Positions 1-8,530 are shown, numbered from the stretch's first letter. The stretch: 36,369 bases of DNA from an uncultured Nitrosomonadales bacterium (GCA_903861075.1 CAIOSY010000127.1:1-36369), one strand, 5' to 3'. The notes: generated from the sequence alone by a model not told the origin. A program made the numbers and translations.

Positions 1-2
1 AA

Positions 3-851
3 CACGGGATTTCATATGTTTTCCCTAGCACTCAAAATCATGCCGCCCCGATTAACGTGGCGGCGATTTATCAGGCCATCCGCGACTGCGGATTAAAACA
101 TGGCACCATTAGTATTTCATTTAAGCAGCTTCCGTCACAGCATGGATTGGTGGTTGGTTTCGCCGAATCACCAAACTTCGATTATTTAATCAGCGCCAGC
201 TTGCCTCTGAAAAGTGTGATCGATGTTTTTTTATTCAGTAATCGCTATTTACTGTTATATATTTTCCTCTCTATTTTATTCGTCTCGTATCTTTTTTTAC
301 GGCTTTACCGGCAATATATTTTGCTGGAACAGCAGCAGTTTATTTCACGGCATGACGCACTGACCAAGCTGCATAATCGTTGGGCGCTGAATGAAGAATT
401 GCCGGTATTTTTACTGGAGGCGATGCGTAATCAAACACCAATTAGTTTTTTATTTTTAGATATCGATCACTTCAAAAACATCAACGACACTTTAGGCCAC
501 GATACCGGTGATCTGGCGCTGGCGGCGGTGGCTAAAGCGATCGAAAGTTGTTTGCGTCGGCCACGAGATTTTATGTGTCGCTGGGGGGGTGAAGAGTTTT
601 TAGTGATTATGCCAGATACATCGGAAGATAGCGCGGTGATGCTGGCGGAAGCGATGATGGCGGCGGTAAAAAAAGTCCAACTTAAAAATAGTAATCTTAA
701 AATAAGTATTAGTATTGGCATTAAAACCACGTTGGTCAGTTTGGAAAATATCAACGAGGATCTTATTAACGATGCGGAAAAAGCGATGATGATGGCCAAA
801 AAGAATGGCCGCGATCGCTATGTCATTTTCTCGCACAATCAGTCTGCTTGA
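3..851 (+). CDS. Membrane-bound diguanylate cyclase (GGDEF), 5' end missing
   Basis: The frame is open to the left edge of the window, so only the C-terminal part is present; the GTG at 57 is probably just an internal valine. The visible protein has a short extracytoplasmic stretch, one strongly hydrophobic segment (about 235-300, LLLYIFLSILFVSYLFL), then a full GGDEF domain with DALTKLHNRW, DIDHFKNINDTLGH, the active site GGEEF and a terminal KKNGRDRY. An RPRD stands five residues before GGEEF, which fits the RxxD inhibitory site, so the enzyme is probably active in making c-di-GMP from two GTP and product-inhibited. The sensory part lies upstream and cannot be named. It ends 387 bases before glyA and seems to be a separate transcription unit. 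Confidence 0.93.
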   Translation, partial: HGISYVFPSTQNHAAPINVAAIYQAIRDCGLKHGTISISFKQLPSQHGLVVGFAESPNFDYLISASLPLKSVIDVFLFSNRYLLLYIFLSILFVSYLFLRLYRQYILLEQQQFISRHDALTKLHNRWALNEELPVFLLEAMRNQTPISFLFLDIDHFKNINDTLGHDTGDLALAAVAKAIESCLRRPRDFMCRWGGEEFLVIMPDTSEDSAVMLAEAMMAAVKKVQLKNSNLKISISIGIKTTLVSLENINEDLINDAEKAMMMAKKNGRDRYVIFSHNQSA

Positions 852-1237
852 GTATGGCGATGGATGGCGAAGGCGAGAAATTTCATTTTTAAAAGATGCA
901 TGGGCTGATCGGGCCGGCGGCACTTCGGGCGCTGGCTTTGCGCACGTGGAACGGTGCGTTGAGCGATGTTGACGCGATGACTCCGGATGCGGTTGCAAGG
1001 TGCGAAGGCAGGACTTGCAGCTATCGTGTGACTCGTGCAGCCAAGACTCTGGTCTATGCCTGCGCCCCGTTGGCGATAGCGGTGTGTGGAAATTGCCGCC
1101 TGATCTATCAAATCGGATGCGTGGCAATAATTTTTAGCATGTCTGTTATTCGCTGGATGGGCTGCGCTTGTAAGAGGCGTTTGTGTACGGTCTATGGTAA
1201 AATTCACGACTAATCTTTTTTCTAGGACTCTTACGTT
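852..1237. other. Gene-free spacer before glyA
   Basis: A 386-base stretch with no convincing gene. Roughly 900-1110 is more GC-rich than its surroundings. Open frames exist on both strands but their translations are rich in Arg, His, Cys and Ser, show no domain and have no ribosome binding site. I looked for a glycine riboswitch ahead of glyA and did not see its conserved motifs. A TAAAAT box at 1198-1203 might be a -10 element for glyA, but no -35 lies at proper distance. An AGGA at 1224-1227 is the likely glyA ribosome binding site. Confidence 0.5.
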
Positions 1238-2485
1238 ATGTTCTCCAGTAAAAACACCATTGCCGTCACCGATCCTGTGTTGTGGGCTGCGATTCAGAAT
1301 GAAAATCAGCGTCAGGAAGACCATATCGAACTGATTGCGTCGGAAAATTATACCAGTTGTGCTGTGATGGAAGCGCAAGGCACCAAGTTGACCAATAAGT
1401 ATGCTGAAGGTTATCCGGGCAAGCGTTATTACGGTGGTTGCGAGTATGTAGACGTTGCTGAACAATTGGCGATAGATCGTGCAAAAGCGTTGTTCGGCGC
1501 TGAATATGCCAACGTGCAACCGCATTCGGGTTCTCAGGCTAATCAGGCTGTGTATGTTTCAGTTTTGAAACCGGGTGATACGATATTGGGTATGTCGCTG
1601 GCTCATGGCGGTCATTTGACTCACGGCGCATCAGTCAATATCAGTGGCAAGTTGTATAACGCCATTCAATACGGGTTGAACGATCAGGAAGAAATTGACT
1701 ACGATCAGGTGCAGGCGTTGGCGTTGGAGCACAAGCCTAAAATGATAGTCGCAGGTGCTTCGGCCTATGCGTTGGTTGTTGACTGGAAGCGTTTCCGCCA
1801 GATCGCTGACAGCGTTGGCGCATATCTATTTGTCGACATGGCTCATTATGCGGGTTTGATTGCCGCTGGTGTTTATCCCTCGCCTGTCGGTATCGCGGAT
1901 TTTGTAACCACGACCACACATAAGACTTTGCGCGGACCGCGTGGCGGACTTATTTTGGCTAAAGCCGAACATGAAAAAGCGCTTAACTCGGCTATTTTCC
2001 CTTGCTTGCAAGGGGGGCCATTAATGCACGTTATCGCAGCTAAGGCCATTGCTTTCAAGGAAGCTGCAACACCTGAATTTAAAGTGTATCAGCGTCAAGT
2101 GGTTGAAAATGCCCGTGTGATGACACGCGTATTGCAAGAGCGTGGTTTGCGTATTGTGTCCGGTCGCACCGATAGCCATGTGTTTTTGGTTGATTTGCAA
2201 GCCAAAAATCTGACCGGTAAAGAGGCTGAGGCCGCTTTAGGTCGTGCACACATTACCGTGAATAAAAATGCGATACCCAATGATCCTCAAAAACCATTCG
2301 TAACGAGTGGTATTCGTATCGGTAGTCCTGCGATGACAACCCGTGGTTTCAAAGAATTGGAAGCTGAATTGCTGGCGAACCTGATTGCTGATGTGCTTGA
2401 TGCCCCGAATGACGAAGCGGTTATTAACCGCGTTGTGCTTGAAGTGAAGAAGTTGACAGCACAATTCCCGGTTTACGGAGCCTAA
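1238..2485 (+). CDS. glyA: Serine hydroxymethyltransferase
   Basis: GlyA converts serine and tetrahydrofolate to glycine and methylene-tetrahydrofolate in the cytoplasm, feeding one-carbon units to purine, thymidylate and methionine synthesis. The 415-residue length is typical. The N-terminal region has [10 protein letters not shown] and the [12 protein letters not shown] block. The PLP-binding lysine lies in [14 protein letters not shown] at K229, the same position as in E. coli. The ATG start is preceded by AGGA ten bases upstream. It opens the cofactor cluster and is followed after 81 bases by nrdR, an order common in betaproteobacteria. No riboswitch is visible upstream. Confidence 0.97.
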   Translation: MFSSKNTIAVTDPVLWAAIQNENQRQEDHIELIASENYTSCAVMEAQGTKLTNKYAEGYPGKRYYGGCEYVDVAEQLAIDRAKALFGAEYANVQPHSGSQANQAVYVSVLKPGDTILGMSLAHGGHLTHGASVNISGKLYNAIQYGLNDQEEIDYDQVQALALEHKPKMIVAGASAYALVVDWKRFRQIADSVGAYLFVDMAHYAGLIAAGVYPSPVGIADFVTTTTHKTLRGPRGGLILAKAEHEKALNSAIFPCLQGGPLMHVIAAKAIAFKEAATPEFKVYQRQVVENARVMTRVLQERGLRIVSGRTDSHVFLVDLQAKNLTGKEAEAALGRAHITVNKNAIPNDPQKPFVTSGIRIGSPAMTTRGFKELEAELLANLIADVLDAPNDEAVINRVVLEVKKLTAQFPVYGA

Positions 2486-2488
2486 GTC

Positions 2489-2557
2489 GAATGGTGGGTA
2501 GTAGGAAGTGGTTAGTGGAGGCGATTTCCCACTTTGCATTTTGCAATTCTCACTTTG
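2489..2557. repeat. AGTGG-type imperfect inverted repeat between glyA and nrdR
   Basis: The spacer has a purine-rich arm (2493-2518) built from GTGGG, AAGTGG and TTAGTGG, and a complementary-looking arm (2525-2557) with CCCACTTTG and TCTCACTTTG. A very similar arrangement fills the nusB-thiL spacer at 6975-7038. The repetition suggests a short genome-wide intergenic repeat family, not a terminator, since no T-run follows. Confidence 0.45.
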
Positions 2558-2566
2558 TACGAGTTT

Positions 2567-3034
2567 ATGAAATGTCCGTTCTGTAAAGGTCACGATACGC
2601 AAGTCGTGGATACCCGCGAAAGCGAGGAGGGCGACAGTATACGTCGTCGTCGTCGCTGCGTGTCTTGTGACAAGCGCTTCACAACATTTGAAACGGTAGA
2701 GTTGCGTATGCCGCAGGTGGTCAAGCATAACGGCATACGTTGCGAGTTTGATGTGGAAAAATTGCGCACAAGTTTTAAACGCGCTTTGCATAAACGGCCT
2801 GTTTCTACCCAAATGGTTGATGCGGCGATAGATAACGTCACACAAAAAATATATGCCTTGGGTGAGCGGGAAGTTGATTCCAGGCAGGTGGGTGAGTGGG
2901 TGATGCAGGCTTTGTTGAAGTTGGATAAGGTTGCTTATATTCGTTTTGCGTCCGTCTACAAAAGCTTTCAGGATGTGGGTGATTTTGCCGATGCGGTTAA
3001 GGCGGTACGAACCTCGCGTACTGGCGATAGTTGA
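2567..3034 (+). CDS. nrdR: Transcriptional repressor NrdR
   Basis: NrdR is a zinc- and nucleotide-binding repressor of ribonucleotide reductase genes. The chosen ATG gives MKCPFC at the N-terminus and a 155-residue protein of normal length; longer frames from a TTG at 2534 add residues the family lacks. The zinc ribbon is CPFC followed by CVSCDKRF, with the DNA-contacting IRRRRRC between. The rest is the ATP-cone domain, with [16 protein letters not shown] near residue 50. Its stop overlaps the ribD start (TGATG). The neighbour pair glyA-nrdR-ribD is common in proteobacteria. No reductase gene is in the window, so its targets lie elsewhere. Confidence 0.96.
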   Translation: MKCPFCKGHDTQVVDTRESEEGDSIRRRRRCVSCDKRFTTFETVELRMPQVVKHNGIRCEFDVEKLRTSFKRALHKRPVSTQMVDAAIDNVTQKIYALGEREVDSRQVGEWVMQALLKLDKVAYIRFASVYKSFQDVGDFADAVKAVRTSRTGDS

Positions 3035-4122
3035 TGCTCGAAGCAAGAGATAGTCACTGGATGGCGCAAGCGCTTCATCTGGCCGAGCTGGGTTTGTACG
3101 GCACAAGTCCAAATCCGCGTGTCGGCTGTGTCCTTGTCAAACAAGATATTCTGATTGGGAGTGGTTGGCACCAAAAAGCGGGTGAGCCTCATGCGGAAGT
3201 GTATGCTTTACGTGCTGCCGGTGAACGGGCGCGGGGAGCGACTGCTTACGTAACGTTGGAGCCTTGTTCTCATTTTGGTCGAACCCCCCCTTGTGCCGAA
3301 GCTTTGATTGTTGCCGGTGTCAGCCGGGTTGTGGTGGCAATGTCGGATCCAAATCCCCTGGTTGAGGGCAAGGGGATTGAGTGTTTGCGAGCCGCAGGTA
3401 TTGAGGTGGAGTGTGGTCTGTTGGCGAATGCGGCAGGTGCATTAAATGCAGGATTTGTCTCACGCATGAAACACGGTATGCCTTGGGTTAGATGTAAAAC
3501 GGGTATGAGTCTCGATGGTCGTACTGCCCTGTCTAACGGGGTAAGTCAGTGGATTACCAGTGCCGAATCCAGGCGGGATGTACAGCACTGGCGGGCGCGT
3601 TCTTGTGCGGTGATGACAGGTATCAACACGATATTGTCGGACAATGCGCGCTTGAATGTAAGAGAAATTCAAACGCTGCGTCAACCCTTGCGCGTGGTCG
3701 TTGATAGTATGCTGCGCATGCCGCTGGATGCCCTGATTTTATCGGGCGGAGTGTTGATTTACACGGCAGTAGAAAATGAATTTAAAATTGCACCGCTGCT
3801 TGCATTAGGTGCTCAGGTGAAATGCTTGCCAGATAAGGCGGGGCAGGTGGATTTAAAAGCGATGATGCGTGATTTGGCGTTGCGCGGTTGCAATGAAATT
3901 CTGCTTGAAGCGGGTGCGATTTTGACAGGGGCTATGCTTCGAGCGGACTTGGTCGATGAATTGCTATTGTATGTTGCACCGCAATTGTTAGGTGATACGG
4001 CCCGAGGTATGGCTGTCCTGGGGGATTTAGTGACCCTGGATCAACGTGTCGATTTGCAGTGGCAAGATGTGCGCCAGATTGGTAATGATTTGCGCATCAC
4101 CGCGCGGGTTAAGAGGAAATGA
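3034..4122 (+). CDS. ribD: Bifunctional riboflavin deaminase/reductase RibD
   Basis: RibD performs the second and third steps of riboflavin synthesis: deamination of the pyrimidinone ring and NADPH-dependent reduction of the ribosyl side chain. The deaminase domain (about residues 1-145) keeps the zinc-site signature, with HAE at 53-55 and PCSHFGRTPPC at 77-87. The reductase domain follows from about 148 (WVRCKTGMSLDGRTAL and VMTGINTILSDNARLNVR). Length is 362 residues. The ATG at 3034 overlaps the nrdR stop by one base, implying translational coupling; the TTG one codon earlier is less likely. ribE follows after a short spacer containing a hairpin repeat. Confidence 0.96.
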   Translation: MLEARDSHWMAQALHLAELGLYGTSPNPRVGCVLVKQDILIGSGWHQKAGEPHAEVYALRAAGERARGATAYVTLEPCSHFGRTPPCAEALIVAGVSRVVVAMSDPNPLVEGKGIECLRAAGIEVECGLLANAAGALNAGFVSRMKHGMPWVRCKTGMSLDGRTALSNGVSQWITSAESRRDVQHWRARSCAVMTGINTILSDNARLNVREIQTLRQPLRVVVDSMLRMPLDALILSGGVLIYTAVENEFKIAPLLALGAQVKCLPDKAGQVDLKAMMRDLALRGCNEILLEAGAILTGAMLRADLVDELLLYVAPQLLGDTARGMAVLGDLVTLDQRVDLQWQDVRQIGNDLRITARVKRK

Positions 4123-4159
4123 TCGTCATTTTGTCGCTGCGCGTTTTGTTTTTTGCTGG

Positions 4160-4179
4160 ATCCCCGCTTGTGCGGGGAT
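4160..4179. repeat. GC-rich hairpin repeat in the ribD-ribE spacer
   Basis: A perfect 8-base inverted repeat, ATCCCCGC / GCGGGGAT, around a TTGT loop, flanked by TGG on the left and GACG on the right. Hairpins of the form TGGATYCCCGC...GCGGGRATGACG are scattered through many proteobacterial genomes. With no T-run behind it, it looks like a repeat or mRNA-stabilising hairpin, not a terminator. It sits 21 bases before ribE. Confidence 0.6.
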
Positions 4180-4200
4180 GACGATATAAGGGGTTTAATT

Positions 4201-4794
4201 GTGTTTAGTGGAATTATTGCCGATGTCGGGATGATCAAACACGCAACAGATCGTGAGGGCGGTCTGCGTATTTGCATAGAATCTCATGTATTGGGTATGG
4301 AAGATGTCGCGCTGGGTGACAGTATTGCCGTTAATGGCGTGTGCCTGACTGTCGTTAAAATTGAGGCAAATGAATTTACTGCGGATGTTTCGTGCGAGAC
4401 GTTAAACTGCACGGTGGGGTTGGCGTGTCAGGGTGGGCGGGTTAATCTGGAAAAAGCGCTGCGTCTTTCAGATCGACTCGGCGGACATCTGGTAAGTGGT
4501 CATGTGGATGGCGTAGGGCAGGTGATTGCATTTAACGACATCGGCGAAAGCTGGTGTTTAAAGGTGCGTGCCCCTGATGCGCTGGCTAAATACATTGCGG
4601 TGAAAGGCTCTGTTACGATAAATGGTGTGAGTTTGACTGTGAATAAGGTGGAGGGTAGCGAATTTGACGTAAATTTGATTCCTCATACGTTACAGATGAC
4701 CACCTTAAACGAATTAAAAGTTGCCGAAAAAGTGAATCTGGAGATCGATCTGATCGCCCGGTATGTTGAACGTATGATGCAGAAAGAAGTGTAA
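4201..4794 (+). CDS. ribE: Riboflavin synthase, alpha subunit
   Basis: The last enzyme of riboflavin synthesis, dismutating two 6,7-dimethyl-8-ribityllumazine molecules. The 197-residue protein has the two homologous lumazine-binding barrels: MFSGIIADVG with SIAVNGVCLTV, then GHLVSGHVDGVG with SVTINGVSLTVN. The GTG at 4201 is chosen because it gives the family's canonical MFSGII start and has AAGGGG seven bases upstream (4188-4193). An upstream TTG at 4153 would run through the hairpin repeat. The stop overlaps the next start (TAATG). Confidence 0.96.
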   Translation: MFSGIIADVGMIKHATDREGGLRICIESHVLGMEDVALGDSIAVNGVCLTVVKIEANEFTADVSCETLNCTVGLACQGGRVNLEKALRLSDRLGGHLVSGHVDGVGQVIAFNDIGESWCLKVRAPDALAKYIAVKGSVTINGVSLTVNKVEGSEFDVNLIPHTLQMTTLNELKVAEKVNLEIDLIARYVERMMQKEV

Positions 4795-5879
4795 TGACCG
4801 GCATATCCCCGATACAAGAGATAATCGAAGAAATCAGCAAGGGTAATATGGTCGTTCTTGTGGATGAAGAAGACCGTGAAAACGAGGGTGATCTGGTTTT
4901 TGCCGCTGAATTTACCACACCCGAAAAAATTAACTTTATGGCGCGTCACGGACGGGGCTTGATTTGTCTGACGCTGACAGAGGCGCATTGCAGGCAAATA
5001 AATTTGCCTTTGATGGTGCAGGAAAATGGCTTGCAACTGGCAACCAATTTTACCCTTTCCATCGAAGCGGCAATCGGTGTCACAACCGGTATTTCAGCCG
5101 GAGACAGGGCGCGTACGGTGCTGGCTGCCGCTGATAAAAATGCAAAGCCAGCCGATATTGTGCAGCCGGGCCATATTTTTCCGTTGCGTGCGCAAAATGG
5201 CGGCGTGTTAGTCCGTGCAGGTCATACGGAAGCCGGTTGTGATTTGGCGCAGATGGCAGGCTTGACGCCTTCTTCGGTTATTTGTGAAATACTCAAAGAT
5301 GATGGCGAAATGGCGCGTCTGCCTGATTTAATCGAATACGCAAAAGTACATGGTTTGAAGATAGGCACGATAGCAGATTTAATCGAACATCGCAGTCAGC
5401 ATGAAAAACTGGTTGAGCGTGTTGCGAGGCGCGTCGTGCATACGGCCTATGGTGAATTTGATCTGGTCACCTTTGTAGATAAGACCAGTCAGCGCACGCA
5501 TCTGGCTTTGGTGAAGGGTGAGATTAGTCCGCAAAACGAAACCCTGGTGCGGGTGCATGAGCCTTTGTCAGTAATGGATTTTTTGGAGAAAAAATCGCCG
5601 GGGCAATCGACTAGTGTGCATGAGGCGATGCAGAAAATGGCTGAAACAACAGCGGCTGTTCTGGTTCTGCTGCATCGAGATGAGAGTTCTGAAAATCTGT
5701 TAGCGCGTGCAACACTGGATGTGACAAGCGGTCAGTGGGATCCGCGCAGTTATGGTATCGGTGCGCAAATCTTGCGTGATTTGGGTGTGGGTAAAATGCG
5801 CTTGCTGGCAACCCCGCATAAAATGCCTAGCATGGCCGGTTTTGGATTGGAAGTGGTAGGCTACGCCAGCCACGACTAG
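4794..5879 (+). CDS. ribB: DHBP synthase with degenerate GTP cyclohydrolase II-like domain (RibBX type)
   Basis: The N-terminal ~200 residues are a complete 3,4-dihydroxy-2-butanone 4-phosphate synthase, which makes the four-carbon unit of riboflavin from ribulose 5-phosphate; the acidic site DEEDRENEGD and GHTEAGCDL are intact. The C-terminal ~160 residues follow the fold of GTP cyclohydrolase II (VHTAYGEFDLVTF, DPRSYGIGAQILRDLGV), but the zinc-binding cysteine cluster is absent: where RibA has the SECLTGD...CDCG region, this protein has HEPLSVMDFLEKK. GTP cyclohydrolase II activity is therefore unlikely, and a separate ribA should exist elsewhere. The architecture matches the RibBX variant described in proteobacteria. 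Length 361; start overlaps the ribE stop. Confidence 0.92.
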   Translation: MTGISPIQEIIEEISKGNMVVLVDEEDRENEGDLVFAAEFTTPEKINFMARHGRGLICLTLTEAHCRQINLPLMVQENGLQLATNFTLSIEAAIGVTTGISAGDRARTVLAAADKNAKPADIVQPGHIFPLRAQNGGVLVRAGHTEAGCDLAQMAGLTPSSVICEILKDDGEMARLPDLIEYAKVHGLKIGTIADLIEHRSQHEKLVERVARRVVHTAYGEFDLVTFVDKTSQRTHLALVKGEISPQNETLVRVHEPLSVMDFLEKKSPGQSTSVHEAMQKMAETTAAVLVLLHRDESSENLLARATLDVTSGQWDPRSYGIGAQILRDLGVGKMRLLATPHKMPSMAGFGLEVVGYASHD

Positions 5880-5890
5880 AAAGTCTTTGT

Positions 5891-6022
5891 CCGCAGATTT
5901 CTCAGATTAAGGCGTATTAACAACAAATAGTCAGCGTATTTTTAGTCCATTTCTCTTCTGAAAAAGGTTAGCGCTGTTAAAGAAAGACCAAAAAATCTGC
6001 GTGAATCTGTGTAATCTGCGGA
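5891..6022. repeat. CAGATT inverted-repeat element, copy 1
   Basis: Left arm CCGCAGATTTCTCAGATTAA (5891-5910) and right arm around 5992-6022, which on the opposite strand reads CCGCAGATTACACAGATT and continues with another CGCAGATT. The arms face each other around about 80 bases of AT-rich filler. A second element of the same design and size lies at 17539-17683. It fills most of the ribB-ribH spacer. No transposase or coding frame is inside. It is probably a non-autonomous repeat of the MITE or REP type. Confidence 0.55.
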
Positions 6023-6058
6023 TCAGCTTTGGACTTTGAGAATTTAAGGAGCAGGAAA

Positions 6059-6511
6059 ATGAAAGAAGTTGAAAAGAATCTGAACGGTGCGGGTCTTCGT
6101 ATTGGTATCGTGCAAAGCCGTTTTAATCCCGAAGTCTGTGAAGGATTGCTCGGTTCGTGTCGCGCCGAATTAGTAAGGCTGGGTGTGTTGGAAGATAATA
6201 TCACCTTGGCGACGGTGCCCGGTGCGCTGGAAATTCCTCTTGTTTTGTTGCATATGGCCGATGGTGAAAAGTACGATGCCCTGATCGCGCTGGGTGCGGT
6301 GATACGTGGCGATACTTATCATTTTGAGGTCGTATCGAATGAATCGGCTCGCGGCGTCAATGATGTTCAGTTGGCGTGCGGTGTGCCGATCGCAAATGCA
6401 ATTTTGACAACAGATAATGATGATCAAGCGCTGTCCCGTGTCAGCGTCAAAGGTGCAGAAGCGGCGCAGGCTGCCATTGAAATGGCAAATTTATTGCGTG
6501 ATCTGGCATGA
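6059..6511 (+). CDS. ribH: 6,7-dimethyl-8-ribityllumazine synthase
   Basis: Lumazine synthase condenses the pyrimidinedione with dihydroxybutanone phosphate to give the riboflavin synthase substrate. The 150-residue protein shows [19 protein letters not shown] at the N-terminus, [11 protein letters not shown] in the middle and the catalytic region [21 protein letters not shown]. The ATG at 6059 has TAAGGAG upstream; a TTG at 6029 is rejected because it lies before the ribosome binding site. Its stop overlaps the nusB start (ATGA). The 179-base spacer upstream holds a repeat element and no FMN riboswitch that I can recognise. Confidence 0.96.
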   Translation: MKEVEKNLNGAGLRIGIVQSRFNPEVCEGLLGSCRAELVRLGVLEDNITLATVPGALEIPLVLLHMADGEKYDALIALGAVIRGDTYHFEVVSNESARGVNDVQLACGVPIANAILTTDNDDQALSRVSVKGAEAAQAAIEMANLLRDLA

Positions 6512-6975
6512 GCGCCGGGGGTGATGTTGTAAAAGCCGTTGTGCAAAAAAGTCCTCGCCATCGCGCGCGCGAACTCGCACTGCAAGGCATATATCAATGG
6601 CGGGTTTCAGGTACTGATGCCTCCGATATTGAAAAGAGTATGCAGGCCGAGAAGAATCTGGGACGCTACGACAAAGCCATGTATAGCAAATTGCTGCGTG
6701 GTGTACTGGCTCAACAAGAAGAATTGCAGATCTTGCTCACGCCTTGTCTGGATCGTGCGCTGGATGAACTGAGTACGGTGGAATACGCCGTGCTGTTATT
6801 GGCAGCATTTGAATTGAATTATCACCCCGATGTTCCTTATAAAGTCGTGATCAATGAGGCGGTAGAATTGGCCAAGACTTTCGGCGGAACAGACGGGCAT
6901 AAATATGTTAACGGTGTACTGGATAAGCTGGCACCCAAGATCCGTACTGTAGAGTTTGCCAATAATCGAAAGTAG
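6508..6975 (+). CDS. nusB: Transcription antitermination factor NusB
   Basis: NusB binds boxA RNA with NusE (S10) and supports antitermination of rRNA operons. The 155-residue protein is of normal length, with [15 protein letters not shown] near the N-terminus, [19 protein letters not shown] in the middle and [33 protein letters not shown] near the end, all family hallmarks. It overlaps ribH by four bases (ATGA), the usual ribH-nusB coupling. A 102-base repeat-containing spacer separates it from thiL. Confidence 0.96.
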   Translation: MSAGGDVVKAVVQKSPRHRARELALQGIYQWRVSGTDASDIEKSMQAEKNLGRYDKAMYSKLLRGVLAQQEELQILLTPCLDRALDELSTVEYAVLLLAAFELNYHPDVPYKVVINEAVELAKTFGGTDGHKYVNGVLDKLAPKIRTVEFANNRK

Positions 6976-7038
6976 TGAGTGGAAAGTGGAAAATGCTAAG
7001 TGGTCAGTTAAATCCGCTTTTTTTCACTTGCCACTGAG
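6975..7038. repeat. AGTGG-type imperfect inverted repeat between nusB and thiL
   Basis: A purine-rich arm (6975-7008) with GTGAGTGGAAAGTGG and TAAGTGGTCAG is followed by an opposing arm TTTTCACTTGCCACTGAGG (7020-7038). The design matches the spacer before nrdR at 2489-2557. Confidence 0.45.
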
Positions 7039-7077
7039 GCAGGTAGTGCCGCTCAACTTACGATTTTCCGACAAAAA

Positions 7078-8031
7078 ATGTCTGAGTTTGATCTGATCAA
7101 ACGCTATTTTACCCGAGCTGCACCCAGCGCCTTGTTGGGAGTGGGGGACGATTGCGCCCTGCTGCAAGTCAAGCCGGGTGCGGTGCTGGCTGTATCGTCG
7201 GATATGCTGGTTTCCGGAACGCACTTCTTTCCTGATGCGGATCCTTATCTTTTGGGGCATAAAACGCTGGCGGTCAATCTTTCCGATCTGGCTGCGATGG
7301 GTGCTGTACCGCGTTGGGCGACACTGGCAATTTCGCTGCCGAATGCGGATGAAGCATGGCTGGCGCGTTTTTCAGCCGGATTTTTTGCCCTGGCAAGCCA
7401 GTTTGGGGTAGACCTGGTTGGGGGGGATACCACACGCGGGCCGCTCAATCTGTGTGTCACGATCTTCGGTGAAGTGGATGCGGCGCATGCTTTGCATCGC
7501 AGTAGCGCTAAAGTGGGAGATGAAATCTGGGTGTCAGGCCGTTTAGGTGATGCAGCGCTTGCTCTGGCGCATTTGCAGGGTGAAATCAATTTATCAGATG
7601 AACACTATGCTGTATGCGCTCAGGCTTTGCATCAACCGGAACCTCGTGTGGCACTGGGGCTGGCTCTATCAGGTATTTCCCGCTGCGCTATTGATATTTC
7701 TGATGGATTACTGAGTGATCTTGCTCATATACTTGATGCTTCTGGGGTGGGGGCCAATATAGATTTTTCCGCTCTGCCCGTTACACCTGTTTTAGCTATG
7801 TATTTGAATACGCCTCTGGGTCGGCGTTGTCTTTTGTCGGGCGGGGATGATTATGAGCTGTGCTTTACGGTAAATGAGCATCAGCATGAGACGATAAAAG
7901 CAATCAGTGTGCAACTGTCTCTGCCCTTGACCTGTGTTGGTCGTATCGTGGCTGGGCAGGGGTGTGTGGTACTCGATGGCAATAATCTTCCTATCAATTT
8001 TGAGACTATCGGCTATGACCATTTTAGATGA
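7078..8031 (+). CDS. thiL: Thiamine-monophosphate kinase
   Basis: ThiL phosphorylates thiamine monophosphate to the cofactor thiamine diphosphate. The 317-residue protein opens with MSEFDLIKRYF and GVGDDCALL, then SSDMLVSGTHF and HKTLAVNLSDLAAMGAVPRW, the AIRS-type ATP/metal-binding region; VGGDTTRGP, DISDGLLSDLAHIL and LSGGDDYELCFTV follow in family order. No thiamine synthesis genes accompany it, but the order nusB-thiL-pgpA is widespread. Its last 17 bases overlap pgpA in another frame. I see no good Shine-Dalgarno sequence before the ATG. Confidence 0.96.
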   Translation: MSEFDLIKRYFTRAAPSALLGVGDDCALLQVKPGAVLAVSSDMLVSGTHFFPDADPYLLGHKTLAVNLSDLAAMGAVPRWATLAISLPNADEAWLARFSAGFFALASQFGVDLVGGDTTRGPLNLCVTIFGEVDAAHALHRSSAKVGDEIWVSGRLGDAALALAHLQGEINLSDEHYAVCAQALHQPEPRVALGLALSGISRCAIDISDGLLSDLAHILDASGVGANIDFSALPVTPVLAMYLNTPLGRRCLLSGGDDYELCFTVNEHQHETIKAISVQLSLPLTCVGRIVAGQGCVVLDGNNLPINFETIGYDHFR

Positions 8032-8518
8032 AACTCCTGTCGTACCAAGCTGGAAATTTCTGTTCAGCCATCCCGCACATTTCTTATCCTTTGGTTTTGG
8101 TAGTGGTCTGGCAAAAAAAGCGCCGGGTACTTTTGGTACGCTGGTCGCTTTTCCACTTTATTGGTATCTGGCGCCCCGGTTGTCGGATGCGATATTTTTG
8201 TCTGTATTATTTGGAGCCTTTGTTATTGGTATTTGGGTTTGTGGTATCACCGGACGTGCCTTAGGTGTGCCTGATCATGGCGGTATGGTCTGGGATGAAA
8301 TTGTGGCGATGGTGCTGGTTTTATTTTTTACGCCCACGGGGTGGATGTGGTCGTTGCTGGCGTTTGTACTGTTTCGTTTCTTTGATATTGTTAAGCCGCA
8401 ACCCATTCGTTATTTTGATAACAATCTGCACGGTGGTTTAGGCGTTATGTTCGATGATTTATTGGCAGCCGGTTATGCACTGCTGTGCCTGTCCGTAATT
8501 AAAAGCGTGTTGCTTTAA
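8015..8518 (+). CDS. pgpA: Phosphatidylglycerophosphatase A
   Basis: PgpA removes phosphate from phosphatidylglycerophosphate in the inner membrane to make phosphatidylglycerol. The 167-residue protein carries GFGSGLAKKAPGTFGTL at the N-terminal side and DHGGMVWDEIVAM in the middle, the conserved acidic and lysine-containing motifs, and several hydrophobic spans. The ATG at 8015 lies inside the end of thiL (17-base overlap). An upstream ATG in the same frame would extend the protein deep into thiL without family support. dus follows after 12 bases. Confidence 0.94.
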   Translation: MTILDETPVVPSWKFLFSHPAHFLSFGFGSGLAKKAPGTFGTLVAFPLYWYLAPRLSDAIFLSVLFGAFVIGIWVCGITGRALGVPDHGGMVWDEIVAMVLVLFFTPTGWMWSLLAFVLFRFFDIVKPQPIRYFDNNLHGGLGVMFDDLLAAGYALLCLSVIKSVLL

Positions 8519-8530
8519 TTCTCATACATT

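Noticed and set aside
839-1525. 228-codon minus-strand frame across the glyA start
   Set aside because: Overlaps the well-supported glyA and has a His/Arg-rich composition typical of antisense frames.
2237-3112. 291-codon minus-strand frame across glyA, nrdR and ribD
   Set aside because: Opposes three certain genes and shows no domain.
4794-5879. Active bifunctional RibBA
   Set aside because: The zinc-binding cysteines of the GTP cyclohydrolase II domain are missing.
5880-6058. FMN riboswitch before ribH
   Set aside because: The spacer lacks the conserved RFN motifs; it is filled by the CAGATT element.
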